Assembly (NCBI GenBank): GCA_963717765.1
Contig: CAVQWX010000003.1
Span: forward strand, 434,001 to 498,000
Direction: 5' to 3'
Origin: JACDER01 sp963717765
GTDB lineage: Bacteria > Actinomycetota > Thermoleophilia > Gaiellales > Gaiellaceae
Length of the DNA: 64,000 nucleotides
Shown here: piece by piece, positions 7,834-15,329 of the stretch
How positions within the stretch are numbered: the stretch's first letter is position 1
How the letters are laid out: every line of letters starts with the position of its first letter
Translations under genes and position numbers: made by a program
Notes under the pieces: generated by a model
Seen by the model: only the letters and a program-made list of their open reading frames with translations
The model's database searches: none
What the model was told of the DNA's origin: nothing

Positions 7834-9824
7834 CGCGTGGATCCTCGCACGCGGACGTCCTTCAGTTGCAGCTTCTGCATTCCCTCGGGAAGGTGGGGTC
7901 GCGAACGCAGCCTCCCCTGCACGGCGTCCAGACCGAGGAGCGTCCGGATGGTGAGGAGTGGCGCGGCAGCCGCCCAGGACTGTGGCTTGAGCGCCCCGGG
8001 ATATTCGACCGGGACGTCGGTCTCGTCACGCCGGAAGCCCGCGAAGACCTCCGGCAGCTGGTTCGTGAAGCGTCCGGCCGCGTCGAGGAGCGCTTGGCAG
8101 AGGACTGCGGCCTCGTCGCGGAAGCCGTAGCGGCGCATTCCCTCTGCGACGATTGCCGTGTCGTGCGGCCACACAGTGCCGCGGTGGTAGGCGAGCGGGT
8201 TGAAGCCGCGGTCACGGGTGGACATCGTGCGCAATCCCCAGCCCGAGAACATGTCGTCGCGCAGCAACCGGTGGACGACGCCGCGCGCGCGGCGCTCGTC
8301 CACGATTCCGCTCCAGAGCAGGTGCCCCACGTTCGAGGTCAGCGAGTCCACGTGACGCTTCTCACAGTCGAGCGCGAGCGCGTAGTGGCCCCGCCCCGTG
8401 ACCCAGAAATCCTTGTTGAACCTCCGCTTCAGCTCTGCCGCGTCGCGCTCGAGCCGCGCAGCCGTTTCCTCGTCGCCCCACACCTCACGCATCAGCCGTG
8501 CTGTCCGCAGCCGCGCGTCGTAGGCGTAGCCCTGGATCTCACATGTCGCGATCGGCGCCTCGGCAATGCGGCCGTCGGCGAAGCGGATGGAGTCGCTCGA
8601 GTCCTTCCAGCAGTGGTTGTCGAGCGCATGCTCCGAGTCCGATCGCTTGCGGTACTCGAGGTATCCGTCGCCGTCCAGGTCGGCCGGGCCTTCCATCCAG
8701 CCGAGCGCCGCGCGTGCATTCCGCTCGACTCTGCGGACGAAGTCAGTATCGCCGGTCCAGCGCTCGTACGCGTCGAGCACGATCAGCCACCACAGCGTCG
8801 CGTCATGCGTTCCGTAGTAGGGGGTGTGGGGGATCTTGCCCAGCGCGGCGAGTGTTCCCCGCCGAAGCTCGTGCATCATCTTGCCCGGCTCGGCGTCGCG
8901 CCAGTTGTCCCACTCCGTCGCCTGCATCTCTGCGAGCCCCTCGAGCGTGGCCCGCGCGAGCTCCGAGTGGAACGGGAGCAGCTCGTACGCGGTGATCAGG
9001 CTGTCGCGCCCGAAGGCGGCCATGTACCAGGGCAGGCCTCCGCCCGGCATCGCGAACCTGATCCTGAGTTTGTCGGGCCGGATGCGCAGCGCGGCCACGT
9101 CGAGAAGGCTCTGGTGATACGTTCGCTCGAGCGCGCGGTGGTCGGTCACGATCTGCGGCGACTGCTCGAGCCAGTCGTCCAGGGACAGGGGCATCTTCGG
9201 CGCCGCGCTCTTGAAGCTGTCGCAGCGGAGCATCGGTGGCCGCCGTGAGCCGTCGACGATCGGCGTGACGTCGACGCAGAGCGACCAGGTCTCGCGCGGG
9301 CCGAGCTGGACGTCGAAGGCCGCGCGCTCGCGTTGAACCCTGCCGGCGCGATTGAACGTGATTGCAGTGCCGCGCCGGTAGCCCTCCCGCTCCTGCCAGA
9401 GGGTCACCGAGCGCGGCCGGAGGTCGATCCATCTGCGCCCCTCGTCGTGCTCGCCGCTTTGCGCCTCCATGACGTCGGCGAAGTCGGCCGCGTAGAGGAG
9501 CTCGAGGCGGACCTCGCAGGGGTCATCCCGCAGGTTCTGGAGCACGAGGTCCTCGTGCACCCCCTCGGTGACGAAGCGGTCGCGGCGAATCGAGATCGGC
9601 GGTGCGTCGCCGTCCTCTCCCGTGCCGACGATGCGCGCCGAGTAGTAGTCGACGCGGCGGCTCGTCAGTGGCTCCATCGGTTCGCCGTCGAGGCGGACGA
9701 GCCAGCGCGAGAGATGGCGGACGTCCTCGTAGAACAGGCCCTCCGCATCGGACGCGTCCACGTCTCCGCAGCCGTCGGAGTACATGAAGGTGCAACCGTC
9801 GAGGATGATCACGTCGTCGTTCAT
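7818..9824 (-). CDS. Glycogen-debranching-type glycosidase (amylo-alpha-1,6-glucosidase-like)
   Basis: A two-domain protein of the bacterial glycogen-debranching family. The N-terminal beta-sandwich domain (roughly residues 1-270) has the family pattern TFMYSDGCGDV followed by EGLFYEDVRHLSRW. The C-terminal (alpha/alpha)6 barrel has PWYMAAFGRDSLITAYELLP, WDNWRDAEPGK, YYGTHDATLWWL and HRGTVWPHDTAI, matching the catalytic core of these glucosidases. It probably trims alpha-1,6 branches or related alpha-glucans in the cytosol. ATG 9824 is chosen because it puts the family N-terminus in place; GTG 9863 in the same frame would add 13 residues. Exact substrate unknown. Confidence 0.82.
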   Translation of the reverse strand: MNDDVIILDGCTFMYSDGCGDVDASDAEGLFYEDVRHLSRWLVRLDGEPMEPLTSRRVDYYSARIVGTGEDGDAPPISIRRDRFVTEGVHEDLVLQNLRDDPCEVRLELLYAADFADVMEAQSGEHDEGRRWIDLRPRSVTLWQEREGYRRGTAITFNRAGRVQRERAAFDVQLGPRETWSLCVDVTPIVDGSRRPPMLRCDSFKSAAPKMPLSLDDWLEQSPQIVTDHRALERTYHQSLLDVAALRIRPDKLRIRFAMPGGGLPWYMAAFGRDSLITAYELLPFHSELARATLEGLAEMQATEWDNWRDAEPGKMMHELRRGTLAALGKIPHTPYYGTHDATLWWLIVLDAYERWTGDTDFVRRVERNARAALGWMEGPADLDGDGYLEYRKRSDSEHALDNHCWKDSSDSIRFADGRIAEAPIATCEIQGYAYDARLRTARLMREVWGDEETAARLERDAAELKRRFNKDFWVTGRGHYALALDCEKRHVDSLTSNVGHLLWSGIVDERRARGVVHRLLRDDMFSGWGLRTMSTRDRGFNPLAYHRGTVWPHDTAIVAEGMRRYGFRDEAAVLCQALLDAAGRFTNQLPEVFAGFRRDETDVPVEYPGALKPQSWAAAAPLLTIRTLLGLDAVQGRLRSRPHLPEGMQKLQLKDVRVRGSTRWAST

Positions 9825-9886
9825 GCGGAAACGGGATTCCCCGGCCGTCGCGAGATAAATCACGGTAAGGAGGCTAGTCTCGCATC

Positions 9887-11113
9887 GTGCCGGTCCTCGA
9901 CAAGATCGCCGACGGCCTCTGGTTCGCGTTCCAGATGGCCTGGGAGGTCTGGTGGGCGCTCGTGCTCGGGTTCCTCCTCTCGGGGATCGTCCAGGCCTGG
10001 GTGCCGCGCTCGCGGATGGAGCGCGCGCTGGGCGGAAGCGGCCTGCGCTCCGTCGCGCTCGCGACCGGTCTCGGGGCCGCCTCGTCGTCGTGTAGCTACG
10101 CGGCGACGGCGATCGCGCGCTCGATGTTCCAGAAAGGCGCGAGCTTCGCGACGGCGATGGTCTTCCAGTTCGCGTCGACGAACCTCGTGTTCGAGATCGG
10201 GATCGTCCTCTGGATCTTCATCGGCTGGCAGTTCACCCTCGCCGAGTTCGTCGGCGGCATCTTCCTCATCGCCCTGATGTGGCTGGGAACTCGGCTCTTC
10301 ATCACCAGGAAGCTCGAGGCGGAGGCGCGCACGCACGCCGACGCCGCGGCCGCCGGGCACCAGCACACCTCGGCGGCATCAGCCCTCAGCTGGCGTGAAC
10401 GGCTGACGTCCGTCGAGGCCTGGTCGGACGTCGCGCACAATTTCCGCGGCGACTGGCAGATGCTCTGGAAGGAGATCGGCGCGGGATTCCTCATCGCCGG
10501 CTTCATCGCCCTCCTGCCGATGTCGTTCTTCAACGACCTGTTCCTCACCGACGCGTCCGCACCGGTGCAACTCATCGAGAACGTGCTCGTGGGGCCGATC
10601 GTCGCCGTCCTCTCGTTCGTCTGCTCGGTGGGGAACGTCCCGCTCGCCGCCGTGCTCTGGGCGGGCGGGATCTCGTTCTCCGGCGTGATGGCGTTCATCT
10701 ACGCCGACCTGATCGTCATCCCGATCGTCCTGATCTACCGGAAGTTCTACGGCTGGAAGGTGACCTGGCGGATCGTGGCGATCATGTTCGCTTGCATCGT
10801 GCTGGCCGCGTTGGCGGTGGATGGGATCTTCAGCGCCGTGGACCTCGTGCCGACCCACCGTCCCTCGATCGACTCGATCCGAAATCGCGGAATCACATGG
10901 AACTACACGACGGCGCTGAACATCGTTGCCTTCCTCGTCTTCGCCGCGCTCTTCGCGCTGACGATGCGCCGCGGCGTGAAGGACCCGGTCTGCGGGATGA
11001 CCGTCGACCGCAAGACGCGGTACACGAGCTCAGGCGACGGCCGGACCGTCTACTTCTGCTCGGCTCACTGCAAGAACCGCTTCGACGCTACGGAGCACGC
11101 CGCAACCGCTTGA
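9887..11113 (+). CDS. DUF318/ArsP-type permease fused to a C-terminal YHS domain
   Basis: A 408-residue polytopic membrane protein of the UPF0718 permease family, some of whose members (ArsP) export trivalent organoarsenicals. There are about eight hydrophobic segments, with the family's paired cores around GLGAASSSCSYAATAIARS and VCSVGNVPLAAVLWAGGISFSG. A His/Ala-rich cytoplasmic loop lies near residues 140-165. The last ~45 residues form a YHS metal-binding domain: DPVCGMTVD followed by YFCSAHCKNRF. The fusion suggests metal or metalloid handling. GTG 9887 follows AAGGAGG at a longish spacing. The 3' end overlaps convergent arfB by 26 bp. Confidence 0.8.
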   Translation: MPVLDKIADGLWFAFQMAWEVWWALVLGFLLSGIVQAWVPRSRMERALGGSGLRSVALATGLGAASSSCSYAATAIARSMFQKGASFATAMVFQFASTNLVFEIGIVLWIFIGWQFTLAEFVGGIFLIALMWLGTRLFITRKLEAEARTHADAAAAGHQHTSAASALSWRERLTSVEAWSDVAHNFRGDWQMLWKEIGAGFLIAGFIALLPMSFFNDLFLTDASAPVQLIENVLVGPIVAVLSFVCSVGNVPLAAVLWAGGISFSGVMAFIYADLIVIPIVLIYRKFYGWKVTWRIVAIMFACIVLAALAVDGIFSAVDLVPTHRPSIDSIRNRGITWNYTTALNIVAFLVFAALFALTMRRGVKDPVCGMTVDRKTRYTSSGDGRTVYFCSAHCKNRFDATEHAATA

Positions 11114-11492
11114 TCTCGGAGCGGCGCCGCTTCTGCTCGAGGCGGCGCTCCCGTGAGGCCTTGGTCGGCTTGGTGGGACGGCGCGGGCGCTCGACGCGCA
11201 GCGCGGCGCGCAGCTGCTCCACCAGCCGCTCGACCGCGAGCTCGCGGTTCCGCCACTGGCTTCGCTCGTCCTGCGCGATCGCGCGCAGCACCGGCCCGGC
11301 CTTGCGCACGACGCGGCTCTTCTGCCGCTCCGTGAGCGCCGAAGAGGCCTGCACGTCGAAGACGGCCTCGACGCGCGACTCGGTCTTCTGCGCGTGCTGC
11401 CCGCCCGGTCCGCTCGAACGCGAGAAGCGCAATTCGATCTCGGACCGGGGGAGGGTCACCGAGCGCGTGACCCGAATAGACTCGCCGTCCAT
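11088..11492 (-). CDS. arfB: Alternative ribosome-rescue factor ArfB (peptidyl-tRNA hydrolase)
   Basis: Rescues ribosomes stalled on mRNAs lacking a stop codon by hydrolysing peptidyl-tRNA. The 134-residue protein has the release-factor catalytic motif GPGGQ in SRSSGPGGQHAQKTES. Its basic C-terminal tail (KASRERRLEQKRRRSEIKR) is the part that inserts into the mRNA channel in this family. ATG 11492 overlaps the ATG of the divergent HAD gene; another in-frame ATG at 11513 would add 7 residues. The 3' end overlaps the permease gene. Confidence 0.88.
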   Translation of the reverse strand: MDGESIRVTRSVTLPRSEIELRFSRSSGPGGQHAQKTESRVEAVFDVQASSALTERQKSRVVRKAGPVLRAIAQDERSQWRNRELAVERLVEQLRAALRVERPRRPTKPTKASRERRLEQKRRRSEIKRLRRAP

Positions 11493-12279
11493 GGCCGCAA
11501 TATTGCTCGACATCGAAGGTGTGCTCCAGGTCTCGTGGGAGGCGGTGCCCGGCGCGGCCCAAGCCGTCGAGGCGCTGCGCGAAGCCGGTCACCGCCTGCG
11601 CTTCGTCACCAACAACACGACGCGCGCCCGCAAGGACCTCGCGTTCGAGCTCCAGCGGCTCGGGATCGACCTGGAGGAGGAAGAGCTGCAGACGACGCCG
11701 ATCGCTGCCGGCCGCGCGCTTGCCGGCCGCCGCGTCCTGGCCCTCACGATGCCGCGCATCATCGACGACCTCAAGGGCATCGCGCTCGTCGGCGACAGCG
11801 CGGACGCCGTGCTCATCGGCGGCGCGGACGAGTCGTACGCGACCAACCAGGTGTTCAGCTACATGAACCTCGCGCGCGCGTTCGCCGAGCTCGAGGCAGG
11901 CGCCGACCTCTACTGCCTGCACCGGAATCGCTGGTGGGAGACCGCTCGCGGGCCGCTCCTCGACACCGGCGCGTTCGTGGCCGGGCTCGAATACGCGGCG
12001 GAGATCGAGGCGACGCTGCTCGGCAAGCCGAGCGCCGCCTTTTTCCAGGCCGCCCTGGACGAGCTCGACGCGGACGCTGAGCGAACCTGGATGGTCGGCG
12101 ACGACCTCGACGCCGACATCGACGGCGCGCAGAAGTGCGGCTTGAAAGGGGTCCTCGTGCGGACGGGGAAGTTCCGGCAGGAGGCGCTCGACGGCTCGCC
12201 TGTCCATCCCGACGGCATCCTCGACTCGATCGCCGAGCTACCTGAGTGGCTGGAGCGTCGTGAGGAAGATTGGGGTTGA
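11491..12279 (+). CDS. HAD-superfamily IIA phosphatase (NagD/LHPP-like)
   Basis: A 262-residue haloacid-dehalogenase-fold hydrolase of subclass IIA with a large cap domain. Motif I is LLDIEGVLQVS, where the second Asp of the usual DxD pair is Glu (DIE). Motif II is FVTNNTT, the conserved Lys is in LLGKPSAAFF, and motif IV is MVGDDLDADIDGAQ. It probably dephosphorylates small phosphometabolites; the substrate is unknown. It starts within the start codon region of divergent arfB and ends 1 bp before repeat copy A. Confidence 0.83.
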   Translation: MAAILLDIEGVLQVSWEAVPGAAQAVEALREAGHRLRFVTNNTTRARKDLAFELQRLGIDLEEEELQTTPIAAGRALAGRRVLALTMPRIIDDLKGIALVGDSADAVLIGGADESYATNQVFSYMNLARAFAELEAGADLYCLHRNRWWETARGPLLDTGAFVAGLEYAAEIEATLLGKPSAAFFQAALDELDADAERTWMVGDDLDADIDGAQKCGLKGVLVRTGKFRQEALDGSPVHPDGILDSIAELPEWLERREEDWG

Positions 12280-12280
12280 G

Positions 12281-12377
12281 CACGGGGGAACCCATGGTTC
12301 CCCCGTGAGCCCCCTCCTTCGCGCCATCCGCGGTCAGGCAAGGACGGGGCTCTCGCCGGGCAAAGCCCGGCTTCGCC
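12281..12377 (-). repeat. Two-hairpin dispersed repeat, copy A
   Basis: Copy A begins 1 bp after the HAD stop codon. It holds a perfect 12+12 bp inverted repeat (CACGGGGGAACC, 3-base loop, GGTTCCCCCGTG; 12281-12307), a GC-rich spacer, and a second hairpin GCCGGGC/GCCCGGC (within 12348-12377) embedded in a 30-bp conserved block. It is read on the minus strand relative to copies B (12834-12932) and C (49138-49283). It could also act as a terminator for the HAD gene. Confidence 0.85.
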
Positions 12378-12424
12378 TACAGTGCGCACGGCGCGTTCAA
12401 TCTCCTGAGCCTTGAGATCGTGAC

Positions 12425-12802
12425 GTGGGAGGACGCTTGAAGATCGGCGTTGACCTGATCGAGATCGGGCGCGTGGCGCGCGCGCTCGACCGCTACCCCG
12501 GGTTCAGGGAGCGCTGCTTCACCGAGGTCGAGCGCGCCTACTGCGACTCACGTCCGAACCCGGCGCAGCATTACGCGGCGCGGTTCGCGGGCAAGGAGGC
12601 GGTCGGCAAGGCGCTCGGCTCGGGCGTCTATTTCACCTGGCGGGAGATCGAGATCCGCGGCCGCCCCAAGCCCGGAGTGCACCTGTCGGGGAGGACAGCC
12701 GCCTGGGCGGAGCGCGTCGAGGCCGGCGCGATCGAGCTGTCGATGACGCACTCGCGCGAGCTCGCGGCTGCGGTCTGCATCGTCTCGGAGCGAGACCGAT
12801 GA
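12425..12802 (+). CDS. acpS: Holo-[acyl-carrier-protein] synthase
   Basis: Transfers 4'-phosphopantetheine from CoA to acyl carrier protein. The 125-residue protein has the Mg-binding N-terminal motif GVDLIEIGRV, the second motif FAGKEAVGKALG and the end SMTHSRELAAAVCIV, all standard for AcpS. The start may be GTG 12425 or TTG 12437; the latter gives the typical MKIGVDLIEI but a tight ribosome-site spacing. The gene is bracketed by inverted repeat copies A and B, and a degenerate second copy of its last 20 codons lies after copy B. Confidence 0.9.
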   Translation: MGGRLKIGVDLIEIGRVARALDRYPGFRERCFTEVERAYCDSRPNPAQHYAARFAGKEAVGKALGSGVYFTWREIEIRGRPKPGVHLSGRTAAWAERVEAGAIELSMTHSRELAAAVCIVSERDR

Positions 12803-12833
12803 TCAGGCGCGGGAGTCCGACACGCGCATACTG

Positions 12834-12932
12834 GGCGAAGCCGGGCTTCGCCCGGCGAGAGCCCAATCGGGCGTTGGAGTCAAAGGCGGTGCGAAGGAGG
12901 GGGCTCACGGGGGAACCATGGGTTCCCCCGTG
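12834..12932 (+). repeat. Two-hairpin dispersed repeat, copy B
   Basis: A second copy of the element, in the opposite orientation to copy A. The GCCGGGC-TTC-GCCCGGC hairpin lies in the conserved block 12834-12863. The 12+12 bp palindrome CACGGGGGAACC/GGTTCCCCCGTG lies at 12906-12932. Between them the segment GCGAAGGAGGGGGCT is shared with copy A. Its right end sits 4 bp before the degenerate acpS 3' end. Confidence 0.85.
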
Positions 12933-12936
12933 CTTG

Positions 12937-12996
12937 ATGACGCACCCGCGTGAGCTCGCCGCCGCGATTTGCGTGGTGTCGCCACGGGATGCTTGA
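12937..12996 (+). pseudogene. Degenerate duplicate of the acpS 3' end
   Basis: These 60 bases read MTHPRELAAAICVVSPRDA-stop, matching the real AcpS C-terminus MTHSRELAAAVCIVSERDR-stop at 12743-12802, but lie in a different frame after repeat copy B. The nucleotide match is clearly related but not identical. The stop codon of the fragment overlaps the ATG of nnr (ATGCTTGA), as expected for an ancestral acpS-nnr junction. It looks like the original 3' end separated from the current gene by the repeat, or the remnant of a tandem duplicate. Confidence 0.75.
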
Positions 12997-14332
12997 GCCG
13001 CTCTACACCTCGGAAGAGATGCGCGCGGCGGAAGAGCGCTATCCCCGGTATCCCGACTCGATTCCCGAGCTGATGAACCGAGCCGGCGGTGCGGTTGCCG
13101 CGGCGGTCTCCCACCACTATCCCGGCGCCCGCATCGTCGCGGTCTGCGGCAAGGGGTCGAACGGCGGTGACGGGCGGATCGCGGCCGGGCTGCTCGGGGC
13201 ACAGGTCGTCGAGTCGGGAGAAGACGTCCCCAACGACACAGACGTCATCGTCGACGCCCTCTTCGGCACCGGCTTCCAGGGCGAGCCCCGGCCGGAGGCG
13301 GCGAGTCAGATCGAGCAGATCAACGCCGCCGGCGTGCCCGTCGTCTCGGTCGATGTCCCGTCGGGGGTGGACGCCTCCACCGGCGAGGTCGCGGGCGCGG
13401 CGGTCCACGCCGACCTGACCGTCACCTTTCACGGCCCCAAGGTGGGTCTCCTGGTCGCGCCCGGCCGCTTCCACGCGGGCGAGGTCGAGGTCGTCGCCAT
13501 CGGGCTCGAACACGGTGAAACCGAGCACCGGCTCGTCTCGCCCGCGATTCTCGAGGTCGTGCCGCGCAAGACGGAAGGCGACAACAAGTACTCGTCGGGC
13601 TCGGTGCTGGTCGTCGGCGGCTCGCAGGGCATGTCCGGCGCAGCCGCGCTGGCCTCGCGCGCCGCGTTCCGCGCGGACGCCGGCTACGTCGCCGTCGCGG
13701 CGCCGAAGGAGTCCCTCCCCGTTCTCGAGACGCTCGTAGTCGAGGCCGTCAAAAGGCCGCTCGAGGAGGTCTTCGACGCGGCCGGCCGCGCGGGGGCTCT
13801 CGCGCTCGGCCCTGGCCTCGGCCGCTCGGCGGAGAAGAAGACCCTCGTTTGCCGCTTGCTCGAGGAAACGGAAGTCCCGGCGGTCGTCGATGCCGACGCG
13901 CTGTACGACCTCGAGCCCTTCGAGCGGCAGGCGGCGACCGTGCTGACACCCCATTCCGGCGAGCTGGGACGGCTGATCGGGGAGAAATCCTCCTGGGTGG
14001 ACGCGCACCGGCTCGAGGCGCTGGGACGCGCGGTCGAACGGTTCAACTGCGTTGTCTTGCTCAAGGGCGCCGACACGCTGATCGGCGCGCCCGGCGAAGG
14101 CGTCCTCGTGCACGGGACGCATACGACTCCTGCGCTCGCGACCGCGGGGACGGGAGACGTCCTGACCGGCATCACCGCGGCCTTCCTGGCGAAGCGGATG
14201 GAGCCGCGACTCGCCGCCGCCGCCGCCACGATGGCCCACGGCCTCGCCGCGCTTCGCTCGGGCTGGCCGCGCGGGATGGTCGCCGGCGACGTGATCGAGG
14301 CCCTTCCGGATGCGTTCGAAGATCTCGATTGA
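12989..14332 (+). CDS. nnr: Bifunctional NAD(P)H-hydrate epimerase / ADP-dependent dehydratase
   Basis: Repairs hydrated NAD(P)H: the N-terminal half epimerises NAD(P)HX and the C-terminal half dehydrates it. The 447-residue protein has the YjeF_N domain (LMNRAGGAVA, CGKGSNGGDG, DALFGTGFQG, DVPSGVDASTG). The ribokinase-like YjeF_C domain follows, with GSQGMSGAAALASRAAFRAGAGY-like sequence near residues 205-230, LTPHSGELGRL and ATAGTGDVLTGITAAFLA containing the catalytic region. ATG 12989 overlaps the acpS remnant stop. The 3' end overlaps alr by 23 bp. Confidence 0.92.
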   Translation: MLEPLYTSEEMRAAEERYPRYPDSIPELMNRAGGAVAAAVSHHYPGARIVAVCGKGSNGGDGRIAAGLLGAQVVESGEDVPNDTDVIVDALFGTGFQGEPRPEAASQIEQINAAGVPVVSVDVPSGVDASTGEVAGAAVHADLTVTFHGPKVGLLVAPGRFHAGEVEVVAIGLEHGETEHRLVSPAILEVVPRKTEGDNKYSSGSVLVVGGSQGMSGAAALASRAAFRADAGYVAVAAPKESLPVLETLVVEAVKRPLEEVFDAAGRAGALALGPGLGRSAEKKTLVCRLLEETEVPAVVDADALYDLEPFERQAATVLTPHSGELGRLIGEKSSWVDAHRLEALGRAVERFNCVVLLKGADTLIGAPGEGVLVHGTHTTPALATAGTGDVLTGITAAFLAKRMEPRLAAAAATMAHGLAALRSGWPRGMVAGDVIEALPDAFEDLD

Positions 14333-15329
14333 CCTCGGCGCGCTGCGACGAAACGCGGCGCGGCTGCTCGAGGAGCTGCAGGGCGCCGAGCTATGGGCGG
14401 TCGTCAAGGCTGACGGCTACGGGCACGGGGCGCGCGACGCCGCCCGCGCGGCGCTGGAGGCGGGCGCAGCGGCACTCTGCGTCGTCACGGTACCGGAGGG
14501 GGTTGCACTGCGCGACGCGTTCCGCGAGGCCCGCATCCTGGTCATGGGGCCGACGGAGGAACACGAGCAGGCCATCGCCCGCGAGGCGCGACTCGAGCTC
14601 GTCGTGGGTGCCGGACGGATCCCCGAAGGCGTTCCCGTGCATCTGAAGCTCGACACCGGGATGGGGCGCTTCGGTTACGCGGAGCTACCAGAGCCCACCG
14701 AGAACGTCGTCGGGCTCATGACGCACCTGGCGACGGCCGACACGGACACCGTCTTCGCCGGCCGCCAGCTCGAGCTCTTCCGTGAAGCAACCGACCGCTA
14801 CCCGAAGCTCATCCGCCACGCAGCGAACTCGGCCGCCGCGCTCCGCATCCCCGAGGCCCGCTTCGAGGCAGCCCGCTGCGGCGTCGCGCTGTACGGCCTC
14901 TCGCCGTTCGGGGCGGATCCCGCGGAGAACCGGCTCGAGCCGGTTCTCGGCTGGCGCAGCCGCCTGGCCCAGGTCAAGGAGCTCTACCCGGGCGAGAGCA
15001 CCGGCTACGGCCGCCGGTACGCCGCCGAGCGTCACACCTGGATCGGGCTCGTCCCCGTCGGCTATGCGGACGGATTCCGCCGCGACCTGACCGGCACCGA
15101 GGTGTTGGTCGCCGGCGAGCGCTGCCGGGCAGTCGGCACCGTCTCCATGGACTCGTTCGCGGTCGAGCTGCCGCGGGAGCTCCCGGCGGGCGAACCGGTC
15201 ACGATCATCGGCGACGGCGCGCTGGCCGAGGAGCACGCGCGCCATGCCGGGACGATCAACTACGAGATCACGAGCCGGATCGAGTCAGGGCCCCAGCGCG
15301 CGGAGCGGGAGGTCGTCGATGCTGGATGA
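14310..15329 (+). CDS. alr: Alanine racemase
   Basis: PLP enzyme making D-alanine for peptidoglycan. The 339-residue protein has the PLP-binding lysine at K33 in VVKADGYGHGA. It also has the substrate-facing HLKLDTGMGRFG stretch, the RCGVALYGL segment and the C-terminal domain with VGYADGFRR and GTVSMDSF. It is a little shorter than the usual 360-380 residues. It overlaps nnr upstream and the CCA-adding enzyme gene downstream by 11 bp. Confidence 0.94.
   Translation: MRSKISIDLGALRRNAARLLEELQGAELWAVVKADGYGHGARDAARAALEAGAAALCVVTVPEGVALRDAFREARILVMGPTEEHEQAIAREARLELVVGAGRIPEGVPVHLKLDTGMGRFGYAELPEPTENVVGLMTHLATADTDTVFAGRQLELFREATDRYPKLIRHAANSAAALRIPEARFEAARCGVALYGLSPFGADPAENRLEPVLGWRSRLAQVKELYPGESTGYGRRYAAERHTWIGLVPVGYADGFRRDLTGTEVLVAGERCRAVGTVSMDSFAVELPRELPAGEPVTIIGDGALAEEHARHAGTINYEITSRIESGPQRAEREVVDAG

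Noticed and set aside
12799..12996. A 65-residue protein gene spanning repeat B
   Set aside because: Most of it is the repeat itself translated; only its last 19 residues resemble AcpS, so it is better explained as a 3' remnant.
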